From an uncultured Prevotella sp. (GTDB lineage Bacteria; Bacteroidota; Bacteroidia; Bacteroidales; Bacteroidaceae): a stretch of DNA of 64,000 bases. This document shows, piece by piece, positions 43,367-52,601 of this stretch. Location of the stretch: contig OMZV01000002.1 in assembly GCA_900315635.1 (NCBI GenBank), forward strand, positions 1 to 64,000, read 5' to 3'. A model generated the notes under the pieces. It had not been told where the DNA came from. It made no database searches and saw only the letters and a program-made list of their open reading frames with translations. How positions within the stretch are numbered: position 1 is the first letter of the stretch; each line of letters opens with the position of its first letter. The position numbers and the translations under genes are program-made.

Positions 43367-43475
43367 CAAATACGGTCATCTGAATTATTAAACCAAAATC
43401 TTTTTAACCTTTGTCTCTCGCCTGAAACAATTATTATATAGCTTAAACCTATGAAAAAACCTTTTTCTTACCGAG
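43322..43475 (-). ncRNA. Candidate small RNA between mfd and its terminator
   Basis: On the minus strand TATCTTTG at 43485-43478 is a consensus -7 box lying about 80 nt past the mfd stop codon. RNA starting near 43472 and ending at the terminator would be about 150 nt with no ORF. I see no TTTG at the usual distance upstream. The alternative is that this is simply the mfd 3' untranslated region. Confidence 0.35.
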
Positions 43476-43566
43476 GGCAAAGATACAACTATTCTGCATT
43501 GAATAGGTGGACTTTTGACCAAAAAAGGTGTAATTTCTATTTCAAACGATTGCATTTGGCACTTTT

Positions 43567-46500
43567 TTAGTCATTTTTGTCAATTTCCCTAAGAATTTTC
43601 ACTGCTTCATCAACACTTGTCACATTACTGACGACCATTTGGCGTTTGCAGTTTTTCTCACGAAGATTGCACCGGCGAACGTTACTTGTGGCATAGTTGA
43701 TGACTTTCCCGAAAGCTTTACTCTGATAGAACGCACTCTTCGGATTGCTGACAAACTGCATTTGCATCCTGCCCTGACGGAGGATTATCTTCTCACAACC
43801 CAACCGCTTGCCGACCCGGCGGAGTACAACAACCTGCATGAGTTCCTCTCCCTCATGTGGGACAGGACCGAATCTGTCTTCCAACCGTTTCCGATATGCG
43901 GTTAGGTCATCGTCATTCTCAATGTTGTCGAGCTCACGATAGAGCAGCATTCTCTCGGAACTTCCGGGCACATAAGTATCCGGGAAGTACATTTCGAGGT
44001 CGCTGTCGATGGAACAGTCGTCGACAAAGTCATCGCCGGTAATCAGTTCTCCCTGTGCAATCTCGTCCTGATACATATCCTGGAACTCATCATTCTTAAG
44101 CTCGGTCACAGCCTGCGACAGAATCTTCTGGTAAGTCTCATAGCCCAGATCCTCCATGAATCCACTTTGCTCGGCGCCAAGCAGATTGCCGGCTCCACGA
44201 ATATCGAGGTCCTGCATGGCAAGACTGAATCCACTGCCAAGGCTGGAGAAAGTCTCCAACGCCTCAAGACGGCGGCGTGCGTCAGGGTTGAGCGAAGCCA
44301 ATGGGGGCGCAAGCAGATAGCAGAAAGCCTTCTTGTTCGACCGTCCGACACGTCCCCTCATCTGATGAAGGTCGGAAAGTCCGAACCGGTGGGCATCATT
44401 GATGATTATAGTGTTGGCATTCGATATGTCGATACCATTCTCGACAATGGTTGTCGAGAGCAGCACGTCATAGTCATAGTTCATGAATCCCATGAGAATC
44501 TTCTCCAGTTCGTCGGGGTTCATCTGTCCGTGACCAATGGCAACACGGCAGTCGGGCACATATTTCTTTATGAGCTCAGCTATGGCGTTGAGGTTGTTTA
44601 TCCTGTCGTTGACGAAGAATACCTGTCCGTTACGGCTCATCTCAAAGTTTATCGCGTCGGCAATAACCTCATGGTTGAATGTCGCAATGGTAGTCTGGAT
44701 AGGGTATCTGTTTGGTGGCGGAGTCCGGATGATACTCATGTCACGGGCACCCATCAGTGAGAACTGCAATGTCCGGGGAATAGGCGTGGCACTCATCGTC
44801 AGAGTGTCGACGTTGGTTTTCAGCTGGCGGAGCTTCTCTTTGGTCGAAACACCGAACTTCTGTTCCTCGTCAATGATAAGCAGGCCGAGGTCGTGCCACT
44901 TCACTCGCTTACCTATTAATATATGTGTACCAATGATAATGTCAATCTTTCCTGCCTCGAGGTCAGCCAGCACATCTTTCGTCTGCTTGGCGGTACGGGC
45001 ACGTGACAGGTAATCCACACGGACAGGCATATCCTTCAGACGATCCTTGAATGTCTGATAATGCTGGAAAGCCAGCACCGTTGTCGGCACAAGGACAGCC
45101 ACCTGCTTGCCATCGCATGCTGCCTTGAAAGCCGCACGGATAGCCACCTCGGTCTTGCCGAAGCCTACATCGCCACATACTAGTCGGTCCATAGGCTTCG
45201 CCATCTCCATGTCATGCTTCACGTCCTGCGTAGCCTTGCTCTGGTCGGGCGTGTCCTCATAGAGGAACGATGCCTCCAGCTCATGCTGCATGTACCCATC
45301 GGGCGAGAAAGCAAATCCCTTCTCCCGGCGGCGCTTGGCATAGAGCTTTATCAAGTCGCGGGCAATATCCTTTATGCGCTTCTTGGCACGCTCCTTCATC
45401 CTGTCCCACGCGCCACTGCCAAGGACAGAGAGCTGTGGTGCCTCGCCAGCCTCATTGCTGCGGTACTTGCTGATCTTGTAGAGCGAATGGATGCTCACAT
45501 CGACAATATCGCCATGCTGATAGACAATGCGAATCATCTCCTGATAGCCCTGTTCGCCATTGCCGGACGTGCCGTTGACCTTTGGCTGAGGTACACGTAC
45601 AAGCCCTGCGAACTTGCCAATACCATAATCGACATGAACAAGGTAGTCACCAGGTTCCAGTTCTTGTAACTCCTTCATGGTCAGTGCCATCTTTCCGGCA
45701 CGTGCCTTGTCGGACTTCAGACTGTACTTATGGTATCGGTCGAATATCTGGTGGTCGGTGAAACAGCATATCCGGAGGTCCTTGTCGACGAATCCCTCAT
45801 GGATTGTCTTGTTTATTGGCTCGAAAGGAATATCCTTCTTCTGGTCCTTGAAAATGTCGGCGAGACGCTTTGTCTGCTTCTCGCTGTCGGCAAGGATATA
45901 AATCTTATATTGCTGGAGAAGATAATCCTCGAGGCTCTTCTCGAGCAATTCGAAGTTCTTGTGATACAGAGGCTGTGGCTCAATGTTGAACCGGAGCCTC
46001 TCCCACGACTTATTCTTTAGCGATGAATTCTGCAAAATGGAAGACTCACTGCCGAACTCAATACGGCTGAATTTAGCGGCATCATCGGTGAACATGCTGC
46101 CTGTAATGAGCTGGGACTCACTTTTCAGCTCTTTTTTTATGTCCTCCTGTTCGACCTCTGTCTTGCCCTCAAGTTGCTCAGTAATAGCCTGTGACGAGAA
46201 ACCATCATCATAGATGCGCTGAATGGTATCATGGACATAGATATAATCCTTCATGACCAATAGGGCAGAGTCGGGTAGGAACTGCAGGAATGGAATCTTC
46301 TCCTCTGTTAGAGTAGCCAGTTCAGGCACTATGTCAATCTGTTCGAGCTTGTCGTGTGACAGCTGCGATTCCACTTCGAACGTACGGATTGTGTCAATGT
46401 CATCGCCGAAGAAGTCGACACGGAATGGCAACTCCGAGCTGAACGAATAGACATCGAGTATGCTTCCACGGACAGCAAACTGTCCCGGCTCATAGACATA

Positions 46501-47019
46501 GTCGGTCTCCTCGAAACCAAACTCCCGCAATGTCTTCTCTATACCGACAATGTCGATGGTCTGTCCGACTTTCAGTGAAAGAGTCCGAGAGTCGAGCCGT
46601 TTCTTGCTGACAACGAGTTCGGCAACGGCCGACGGTGATGTGACAATATAAAGTGAACCTGAAGATACTGAAACCCTGCTCAGACGAGACAGAACCTCAG
46701 TGCGGAGAATGTCGCTGGCAGCATCACGCTGTCCGTATTTCACGGCACGGCGGTAGCCCGATGGATAGAAGAGAACGTTGTCGTCGTAAAGAATCTGTGT
46801 GAGGTCGTGATAGAAATAGCCAGCCTCGTCGGCATCCTGAAGAATGAAAAGGACTACTCGCTTGAGTTTTTTAGCTAAGCTTGCGAAGAACACAGGGGCT
46901 GAAGACGCAACAAGTCCTTGGAGGAAAAGTGTCTTTGCCGACTTTTTCTCTAAGGACTTTACCAATGCCTTCGCCTGTGGCGTCGAGGCATATATTCCAA
47001 CAATGTCTTTTATCTCCAT
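43567..47019 (-). CDS. mfd: Transcription-repair coupling factor Mfd
   Basis: Mfd removes RNA polymerase stalled at DNA damage and recruits UvrA. The 1150-residue protein has the UvrB-like N-terminal module (about 1-340). The CarD-like polymerase-interaction domain follows (about 465-540, LEPGDYLVHVDYGIGKF). The helicase core has Walker A GDVGFGKT (about 615-622), DEEQ (about 716) and TMSATPIPRTLQFSLMGARDMSII. HRFGLSDLHQMRGRVGRSNKKAFCY is motif V/VI, and the TRCF domain closes the protein. Length and order are complete. It starts 22 nt after the GT2 gene and is probably co-transcribed with it. Confidence 0.96.
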   Translation of the reverse strand: MEIKDIVGIYASTPQAKALVKSLEKKSAKTLFLQGLVASSAPVFFASLAKKLKRVVLFILQDADEAGYFYHDLTQILYDDNVLFYPSGYRRAVKYGQRDAASDILRTEVLSRLSRVSVSSGSLYIVTSPSAVAELVVSKKRLDSRTLSLKVGQTIDIVGIEKTLREFGFEETDYVYEPGQFAVRGSILDVYSFSSELPFRVDFFGDDIDTIRTFEVESQLSHDKLEQIDIVPELATLTEEKIPFLQFLPDSALLVMKDYIYVHDTIQRIYDDGFSSQAITEQLEGKTEVEQEDIKKELKSESQLITGSMFTDDAAKFSRIEFGSESSILQNSSLKNKSWERLRFNIEPQPLYHKNFELLEKSLEDYLLQQYKIYILADSEKQTKRLADIFKDQKKDIPFEPINKTIHEGFVDKDLRICCFTDHQIFDRYHKYSLKSDKARAGKMALTMKELQELEPGDYLVHVDYGIGKFAGLVRVPQPKVNGTSGNGEQGYQEMIRIVYQHGDIVDVSIHSLYKISKYRSNEAGEAPQLSVLGSGAWDRMKERAKKRIKDIARDLIKLYAKRRREKGFAFSPDGYMQHELEASFLYEDTPDQSKATQDVKHDMEMAKPMDRLVCGDVGFGKTEVAIRAAFKAACDGKQVAVLVPTTVLAFQHYQTFKDRLKDMPVRVDYLSRARTAKQTKDVLADLEAGKIDIIIGTHILIGKRVKWHDLGLLIIDEEQKFGVSTKEKLRQLKTNVDTLTMSATPIPRTLQFSLMGARDMSIIRTPPPNRYPIQTTIATFNHEVIADAINFEMSRNGQVFFVNDRINNLNAIAELIKKYVPDCRVAIGHGQMNPDELEKILMGFMNYDYDVLLSTTIVENGIDISNANTIIINDAHRFGLSDLHQMRGRVGRSNKKAFCYLLAPPLASLNPDARRRLEALETFSSLGSGFSLAMQDLDIRGAGNLLGAEQSGFMEDLGYETYQKILSQAVTELKNDEFQDMYQDEIAQGELITGDDFVDDCSIDSDLEMYFPDTYVPGSSERMLLYRELDNIENDDDLTAYRKRLEDRFGPVPHEGEELMQVVVLRRVGKRLGCEKIILRQGRMQMQFVSNPKSAFYQSKAFGKVINYATSNVRRCNLREKNCKRQMVVSNVTSVDEAVKILREIDKND

Positions 47020-47041
47020 TCTAACTCCCCTCTAACTCCCT

Positions 47042-47794
47042 TTATTCTTTCGGTAGAGAAGGATACTTCTTGAACCAGCCGTCCCAACGCAGGCGCATAA
47101 CTCCGAAGAATGCCTCGGAGAAAATGCCACCGCTCATCTTGCTCGTGCCCTCACGGCGGTTGACAAATATTACCGGCACTTCTTTAATCTTGAATCCTAT
47201 CTTGTAAGCCGTGAACTTCATCTCAATCTGGAAAGCATACCCCTTGAAGCGGATGTCGTCGAGGTTGATGGTCTCCAGCACACGGCGCTTATAGCAGACG
47301 AAGCCCGCTGTGGTATCACGTACCGGAATGCCCGTGATGAGGTTGACATAGCGTGAGGCATAGTAGCTCATCAGCACTCGTCCCATTGGCCAGTTGACGA
47401 CATTCACACCGGTAACATACCGTGAGCCGATGGCGACATCATAGCCTTCGTCGTGGGTAGCATGGTAGAGCCGTGGCAGGTCGTTAGGGTCATGGCTGAA
47501 GTCGGCGTCCATCTCGAAGATATAGTCGTAGCCGTTCTTCAGAGCCCATTTGAAACCGGTGATGTATGCTGTTCCAAGTCCCTGTTTGCCAGTGCGCTCG
47601 ATGATGAAGAGCCGTCCGGCGAACTCCTTTGCCATGAGACCCTTGACAATATTGCCAGTGCCGTCAGGGCTTCCGTCGTCGATAACGAGTATGTTGAATG
47701 CCTTTTTCAGTCCGAACACCGCACGGATTATCTTCTCGATGTTCTCCTTCTCATTGTAAGTTGGGATAATGACTATGCTGTCGCTTTCGTTCAT
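47042..47794 (-). CDS. Family 2 glycosyltransferase, polyprenol monophosphomannose synthase-like
   Basis: The 250-residue protein has the GT2 fold of the dolichol-phosphate mannose synthase group: VIIPTYNEKENIEKII (8-23), VIDDGSPDGTG, ERTGKQGLGTAYITGFKWAL and the metal-binding EMDADFSHDP. VRDTTAGFVCYKR and REGTSKMSGGIF complete the family pattern. It has no membrane helices, as for the short DPM1-type enzymes. It should move a hexose, likely mannose, from a nucleotide sugar to a polyprenyl phosphate at the inner face of the inner membrane. It leads a unit with mfd. Confidence 0.9.
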   Translation of the reverse strand: MNESDSIVIIPTYNEKENIEKIIRAVFGLKKAFNILVIDDGSPDGTGNIVKGLMAKEFAGRLFIIERTGKQGLGTAYITGFKWALKNGYDYIFEMDADFSHDPNDLPRLYHATHDEGYDVAIGSRYVTGVNVVNWPMGRVLMSYYASRYVNLITGIPVRDTTAGFVCYKRRVLETINLDDIRFKGYAFQIEMKFTAYKIGFKIKEVPVIFVNRREGTSKMSGGIFSEAFFGVMRLRWDGWFKKYPSLPKE

Positions 47795-47863
47795 TGTCGT
47801 ATTCTTTTTTGCAGCCCGTCAGATAAATATGTATAGTCCAGCGAGCTTTTTAATTTCACTTTG

Positions 47864-47892
47864 CAAAGGTATTACTTTTTTTTCAGAACAAA
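47864..47892 (-). promoter_or_regulatory. Probable promoter of the GT2-mfd unit
   Basis: On the minus strand TTTG (47892-47889) and TACCTTTG (47871-47864) are 17 nt apart, two short of the usual spacing. The -7 box is exact. The leader to the GT2 start is about 65 nt. Confidence 0.5.
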
Positions 47893-48044
47893 TACTATCA
47901 TCACTTAGATTATGTTATTTTTTAATAATATGATTATCCTCAGCCTCTTATTATTCGGATAAATGTAGAGTTATACAAGGGAAGAATAAGAATAAACTTT
48001 ACAAAAGAAGCAATTCGTTATCAGTTAAAAGACAAATGATGCCA

Positions 48045-48138
48045 AATTAGCTCGTAAAACGGTATCTTTTAGCTTGCAATCGGGTATGTTTTACGTCCTA
48101 ATCGGGTATCTTTTACAAGCTAAAAGATGCCCGATTAG
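48045..48138. repeat. Intergenic repeat family A, copy 4
   Basis: Four units of the GGTATCTTTTAC type are packed into 94 bp: AATTAGCTCGTAAAACGGTA with TCTTTTAGC, GGGTATGTTTTACG, GGGTATCTTTTACAAGC and TAAAAGATGCCCGATTAG in opposite orientation. The first 35 bp are nearly identical to copy 5 read on the other strand. Confidence 0.8.
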
Positions 48139-48280
48139 AAAACGATTGATTATCAGATAGTTACAAGGGGTGTGCGGCTGGTGTTTTTAAACAAGTATTC
48201 CTTTGATAATATTTTGACCTATTATCGCTTTTCTTTATACTAATAACACTTCTAAGGAGTGTTTTAACAAGCGATTGACT

Positions 48281-49048
48281 CTATTGGTCAGGGTTCTCGA
48301 CATACCCCTGATATTCTGGCGCAAGACCACTCATGACGGCAGCATACGACTCGGCAATCATCTCACGCTCATGGTCGTCGTGTGGCTTGTATGGTATCGG
48401 CTTGTGAATGGTGAGGCTTAGTGGATGCCAGAATACCCAGTAGATGTCCTTCATGCGGGGTTTCACGTCGAAAGAGCCATTGATGGTGAGCGGGCAGACA
48501 GGCAATTTTAGCTCGCTGGCAAGCATGAATGCGCCACGGCGGAACTTGCCCATGTGACCGGTGAATGTGCGGGAACCCTCGGGGAAGACGACGAGCGACA
48601 TGCCTTCCTTGAGTATTTCACGGGCATTGTCGTAAGTCTTGCGGATTTTGCTGGCGCCGCTGCGGTCGACATAGATGTGATGGGCGTACTCGCAGGCCAC
48701 GCCGAGGAATGGTATCTTGCGCAGCGATTTCTTCATCATCCATTTGAAGTTGCGGTTGAGGAATCCGTAAATGAGGAATATGTCGAACGCGCCTTGGTGG
48801 TTAGCCACGAAGACGTAGCTTTGCTTCGGGTCGAGGTTCTCACGACCTTTGACACGGACTGGCAGAAAGAGCAGATAGCAGGTGAAGCGAGCCCACCACT
48901 TGCCGGGATAGTAACCCCAGAAGTGTCCGTTGCCAAGACGGCAGCCGATGGCGGTTATCGTCGCCGTGATAATGCTCAGAATGAGGAATATCGGTAGGAA
49001 GATAAAGAGTTGGTAGAGTCTGTAGATGAAAGTCAGAATGTATTTCAT
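48281..49048 (-). CDS. plsC: 1-acyl-sn-glycerol-3-phosphate acyltransferase
   Basis: PlsC acylates lysophosphatidic acid to phosphatidic acid in the inner membrane. The 255-residue protein has an N-terminal hydrophobic region (about 1-35 and 55-65). Its acyltransferase motif NHQGAFD holds His84 and Asp89, followed by KKSLRKIPFLG (motif II), FPEGSRTFTG (155-164, motif III) and PVCPLTINGS (motif IV). It is the last gene of the minus-strand row that begins with pyrC. The 51-nt gap to the metallophosphoesterase gene suggests co-transcription. Confidence 0.93.
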   Translation of the reverse strand: MKYILTFIYRLYQLFIFLPIFLILSIITATITAIGCRLGNGHFWGYYPGKWWARFTCYLLFLPVRVKGRENLDPKQSYVFVANHQGAFDIFLIYGFLNRNFKWMMKKSLRKIPFLGVACEYAHHIYVDRSGASKIRKTYDNAREILKEGMSLVVFPEGSRTFTGHMGKFRRGAFMLASELKLPVCPLTINGSFDVKPRMKDIYWVFWHPLSLTIHKPIPYKPHDDHEREMIAESYAAVMSGLAPEYQGYVENPDQ

Positions 49049-49099
49049 ATTAAGTCGTGAATGAATAGTTAAGAGTGAAGAATCGTTTTGTCTTATGGT

Positions 49100-50269
49100 T
49101 TATTGTTGCCTGTGGAGAGTTATAATCGCTATCTCGTTAGGCATATTTAATCGGAATGGAACCAGTCCGCCCAGTCCGGATGTAACATAAATGTACCGCC
49201 CGTTGCGCTCATAGAGTCCGTAGTCCTCATGTTGTGACAGCTGAGTCGGACGGTGACCGAGTATCTGCATCTGCCCGCCGTGGGTATGTCCGCTCAGAGT
49301 CAGTTGGGCGTTGGTCTTTGGGAGGATGGTGCGCTCCCATGCCGAAGGGTCGTGTTGCAGGCAGATGACAAAGGCATTTTTGCTTACCCCACGGAAGGCT
49401 TTCGCCCAGTCGGCACGTTGTGGGAATGGTGGACGACCGTCGTTTTCGGTGCCTACTATCACGATTGAGTCGTTGCCGTTGTGGATGGTGATATGCTCGT
49501 TGTTCAGTACAGCCCAGCCGAGGTTCTTGCGCTCGTAAGTGAGCAGCTGCTTCATCATCTGTGACTCTATTTGTGGCGTGTGTTTGACATATTCGGCATA
49601 GTCGTGATTGCCGAGGACGGATATTACGCCGACCATTGCCGGACGGATGGTGTTCTGCATGGCGAGGACTTCCTGCGGACGCATGTTCAGAAGGTCGCCG
49701 GTAAAGCAGATGAGGTTTACCTTCTGAGCCTTGATGCTGTCCATCTCGTTTTCGGGAATCGTCCTGCGCCAGCCGTCGAATGTGCCCAAATGAAGGTCGG
49801 AAACATGGAGGATTTTATATCCATCGAACGATTTGGGAAGGTCGGCAAAGTATACATCAACATGACGCACACGGATTTTGCCTACCCCAATGGTCAGTCC
49901 ATACAGGTAGGCTGCAACGGCAAGTACACCGGCAATGAGTCCGATGTAGTGCCCGTAGTTGCGGTGAGTGGGAATAATTGTTTTGCGGAGTACCCATCCA
50001 ACGGATGAGCAAATTGTGAAAATGGCCTTTGGTCCGACGAATAGCCCTATAAGCAAGAGGTATAAGTTAAGCCATGTGAGGTCGGACGGGGCGAAATTGT
50101 GGATTGATGCAAGGAGGCATGTGTAGACAATCATCACTGCACATGGTGTCCACCATAATATGCGCTGCCACCTTTTTATGTGGTAGTGCCTGCGGAAATA
50201 GTGCATGTCAATATATAAGTCCGACAGCACTATTGTCAGTATCAGTTGTATGGCGATCCTTTGTATCAA
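49100..50269 (-). CDS. Membrane-anchored metallophosphoesterase
   Basis: The protein has 389 residues. Four hydrophobic segments lie in the first 130 residues (for example IQLILTIVLSDLYIDMHY and LIAGVLAVAAYLYGLTIG). A calcineurin-like phosphoesterase domain follows with HVSDLHLG (Asp158, His160), FTGDLL, LGNHDY (219-224), a mid-domain ICLQHDP and the closing GHTHGGQM. This arrangement matches the YkuE/YaeI group of membrane-linked phosphoesterases. The substrate is unknown; a lipid-linked or envelope phosphodiester is plausible given plsC next door. A family C-like and a family D repeat lie just upstream. Confidence 0.85.
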   Translation of the reverse strand: MIQRIAIQLILTIVLSDLYIDMHYFRRHYHIKRWQRILWWTPCAVMIVYTCLLASIHNFAPSDLTWLNLYLLLIGLFVGPKAIFTICSSVGWVLRKTIIPTHRNYGHYIGLIAGVLAVAAYLYGLTIGVGKIRVRHVDVYFADLPKSFDGYKILHVSDLHLGTFDGWRRTIPENEMDSIKAQKVNLICFTGDLLNMRPQEVLAMQNTIRPAMVGVISVLGNHDYAEYVKHTPQIESQMMKQLLTYERKNLGWAVLNNEHITIHNGNDSIVIVGTENDGRPPFPQRADWAKAFRGVSKNAFVICLQHDPSAWERTILPKTNAQLTLSGHTHGGQMQILGHRPTQLSQHEDYGLYERNGRYIYVTSGLGGLVPFRLNMPNEIAIITLHRQQ

Positions 50270-50300
50270 ATTATAAATTATAAATTATAAATTAGAAATA
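50268..50300. repeat. Simple AT repeat upstream of the metallophosphoesterase gene (family C-like)
   Basis: Three and a half units of AAATTATAAATT run across this stretch, directly at the start of the metallophosphoesterase gene on the minus strand. Confidence 0.55.
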
Positions 50301-50335
50301 ATACTTTTGTTTCTTTACTTTTCTACTTTTCAGCC

Positions 50336-50411
50336 AGTTTTTTACCTTTTTACTTTTTTACTTTTTTACCTTTCGTCTAGGCCTTTTTACTTTTTTACCT
50401 TTTTACCTTTA
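50336..50411. repeat. Family D repeat at the stop codon of the MetH reactivation gene
   Basis: CTTTTTACTTTTTTACCTTT units, interrupted by CGTCTAGGCC, run up to the stop codon at 50409-50411. On the coding strand the stop codon is directly followed by AGGTAAAAAGG. Confidence 0.7.
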
Positions 50412-51233
50412 TCGGGCAAGGCTTCTTTGAAGGTATTTGCGGAGCACTACGACAGGCAGGTTGCGGCGGCGGGCATAGTCACGCAGCTGGTCTTCGCCAA
50501 TCTTCCCAAGGTCGAAATAGCGAGCCTTGGGGTGGGCGAACATGAATCCTGATACACTTGCGTGCGGAATCATCATTCCTGATTCGGTCAGCCTGACGCC
50601 TATTGACGGCATGTCGAGAATGTCGGAGAGTATGAAGTTCACGCTCGTGTCAGGTAATGACGGATAGCCGATGGCAGGGCGAATGCCTTGATAGCGCTCG
50701 GCATGAGTGTCATCCATAGTCAAATGCTCGTCAGGAGCGTAGCCCCAGTATTTGCGGCGCACCTCTTCGTGCATCTTCTCTGCCGTCCCCTCAGCCAGTC
50801 GGTCGGCAAGAGTCTGTGACAGCATACGTTGGTATGGGTCACTTTCATAGTCGGCTGTAAGCGAAGAGTCTACCGATGAACAGAAGGCTCCGGCCTTATC
50901 GGCAACGCCTGATGACAGCGGACGGACATAGTCGGCAAGGCACAAACAAACCTGTGAGCCCCTTGACGGGTGCTGTTGGCGAAGCATCGGTATCCTGACA
51001 CCGTCGAGTATCAGGTCATCGCCGTCGCTGTTGGCGGGGAAGACACCGAATACTGCATGGGTTTTGTAATGCTTGTCCATTTCGGCGAGCATGTCCTCGG
51101 CATCGTGGCGGAGCTTTTGCTTGGCTTCGTCAGGTTTGCCGTTCATCGACCATGCGTAGTAGAAGTAAATCCAGTTGATGTATGGCTGTATCTCATGAAC
51201 GGAATATGACAGCCTCACCACGGTATGCTTCAT
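50409..51233 (-). CDS. Free-standing methionine synthase (MetH) reactivation domain protein
   Basis: The 274-residue protein corresponds to the C-terminal AdoMet-binding domain of cobalamin-dependent methionine synthase, which reductively remethylates oxidised B12. Landmarks are SVHEIQPYINWIYFYYAW near the start, RPAIGYPSLPD (185-195, the AdoMet-binding RPxxGYP motif) and IGVRLTESGMMIPHASVSGF. HPKARYFDLGKI follows near the end. In E. coli this is part of a 1200-residue MetH; here it is separate, so the MetH core must be elsewhere in the genome. The ATG at 51233 matches the domain start; the open frame runs 38 codons further into pyrC. It overlaps the pyrC end by 41 nt, so translation is probably coupled. 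Confidence 0.87.
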   Translation of the reverse strand: MKHTVVRLSYSVHEIQPYINWIYFYYAWSMNGKPDEAKQKLRHDAEDMLAEMDKHYKTHAVFGVFPANSDGDDLILDGVRIPMLRQQHPSRGSQVCLCLADYVRPLSSGVADKAGAFCSSVDSSLTADYESDPYQRMLSQTLADRLAEGTAEKMHEEVRRKYWGYAPDEHLTMDDTHAERYQGIRPAIGYPSLPDTSVNFILSDILDMPSIGVRLTESGMMIPHASVSGFMFAHPKARYFDLGKIGEDQLRDYARRRNLPVVVLRKYLQRSLAR

Positions 51234-52554
51234 CGAACTTTCCTTTATTATATATAATGTGTCCGTTACAGATGGTCGCCTCAACTTGCCATTGGTAGGT
51301 GTGACCTTCCATAGGACTCCATTTGCATTTGCTTTGTATCGTGTCATTGGTTACAGTCCATGGACTGTCAGGTCGGACAATTGTTATGTCGGCTTTGTAG
51401 CCTTTGCGGATGAATCCTCTCTCTGAAACGTTGAACAGCCGTGCCGGGTTGTGAGCCATAAGCTCGACCATTCGCTCAATGGAAAGGACTCCGTCGTCGA
51501 CCAGTTCAAGCATTGTCGGCAGAGAGAACTGTACCATTGGCATTCCGCTGGCTGCCTTCCGGCATCCGCCTTGCTTTTGGGAGAGCAGATGAGGGGCGTG
51601 GTCTGTGCCAATGGTTGTTATCCGTCCGTCCGTCAGTGCTTTGCGAAGTGCGTCTCTGTCGGCTCTGGTCTTGACCGCAGGATTGCATTTTATGAGTGCT
51701 CCCTTTGTCTTGTAATCGTCGGAATCAAAGTAGAGATGAGCGATGACTGCTTCGAGGGTTATTAAAGGGAATGGATGTTTGTCGCCCGGAATTGACGGTT
51801 CGTCTTGCGAAAGATTAAGTTCCTTTGCTGTTGTCACATGGGCGATGTGAAGATGTGTACCGTATTTCCGTGCTAACTTTGCGGCTAGCGAAGAGCTCTG
51901 CCAGCATGCTTCCTCAGAGCGGATGATGGGGTGCAAGTCTATATTGGGGTCGTCGCCATACTTCTCAATGGCTCGTCTCATGTTGGCATTGATGATGTTC
52001 GTGTCCTCACAATGGGTCATAAGAGGAAGGTCGAGGTCAGCACATGTCTTGAATATTGTATTCAATGAGTCCATACGGTCGACCAGCATGTTGCCGGTTG
52101 AGGCTCCCATAAACAGCTTTATCCCCGGGATCTTGTGGCGGTCGAGTTGCTTAAAGAGATCAGTATTGCTGTTTGTAGCACCGAAGAAGAAGCTGTAGTT
52201 GACGTGACTGTCTTTTTTCGCACGGCTGAATTTGTCGGACAAAGCCTCTAAAGTCGTTGTCTGAGGATTGGTGTTCGGCATCTCGAAGTATGTCGTTACA
52301 CCTCCGTAAGCGGCAGCACGGCTCTCACTTTCTATCGTCGCTTTCTCTGTCATGCCCGGCTCACGGAAGTGAACGTGCTCATCGATGATACCGGGCATAA
52401 CGAAACAACCCGTGGCATCGATTGTTTCGTCGTATATACCACGGGGTGCTTCTTTCCCTTCTATTATCTTTTCTATGCGGTCGCCGTCTATAATTATCGA
52501 GCCGATAAACTTCCGCCCTTCATTAACAATGGTGCCGCCATAAATCAATTTCAT
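51193..52554 (-). CDS. pyrC: Dihydroorotase
   Basis: Dihydroorotase closes carbamoyl aspartate to dihydroorotate in pyrimidine synthesis. The 453-residue amidohydrolase has PGIIDEHVHFREPGMTEK (zinc ligands His60 and His62). GIKLFMGASTGNMLV probably carries the bridging Lys, MTHCEDT and HIAHVTTA hold further His ligands, and IGTDHAPH holds the catalytic Asp. This is the class I type of about 430-450 residues. It leads a row with the MetH reactivation gene, the phosphoesterase gene and plsC. The upstream gap holds a tandem array and no obvious promoter. Confidence 0.94.
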   Translation of the reverse strand: MKLIYGGTIVNEGRKFIGSIIIDGDRIEKIIEGKEAPRGIYDETIDATGCFVMPGIIDEHVHFREPGMTEKATIESESRAAAYGGVTTYFEMPNTNPQTTTLEALSDKFSRAKKDSHVNYSFFFGATNSNTDLFKQLDRHKIPGIKLFMGASTGNMLVDRMDSLNTIFKTCADLDLPLMTHCEDTNIINANMRRAIEKYGDDPNIDLHPIIRSEEACWQSSSLAAKLARKYGTHLHIAHVTTAKELNLSQDEPSIPGDKHPFPLITLEAVIAHLYFDSDDYKTKGALIKCNPAVKTRADRDALRKALTDGRITTIGTDHAPHLLSQKQGGCRKAASGMPMVQFSLPTMLELVDDGVLSIERMVELMAHNPARLFNVSERGFIRKGYKADITIVRPDSPWTVTNDTIQSKCKWSPMEGHTYQWQVEATICNGHIIYNKGKFDEAYRGEAVIFRS

Positions 52555-52601
52555 TAATCTTAGACTTTGAATATTGAGCGCTGAGTCCCTAAACCGTTTG
52601 A

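Larger units (their letters stand above)
47795..48280. other. Intergenic region of 486 bases between the GT2 gene and plsC
   Basis: It holds the probable GT2 promoter (47864-47892) and a dense family A repeat (48045-48138). The remaining bases (47893-48044 and 48139-48280) are AT-rich and show no ORF, promoter or RNA fold that I can support. Confidence 0.6.
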
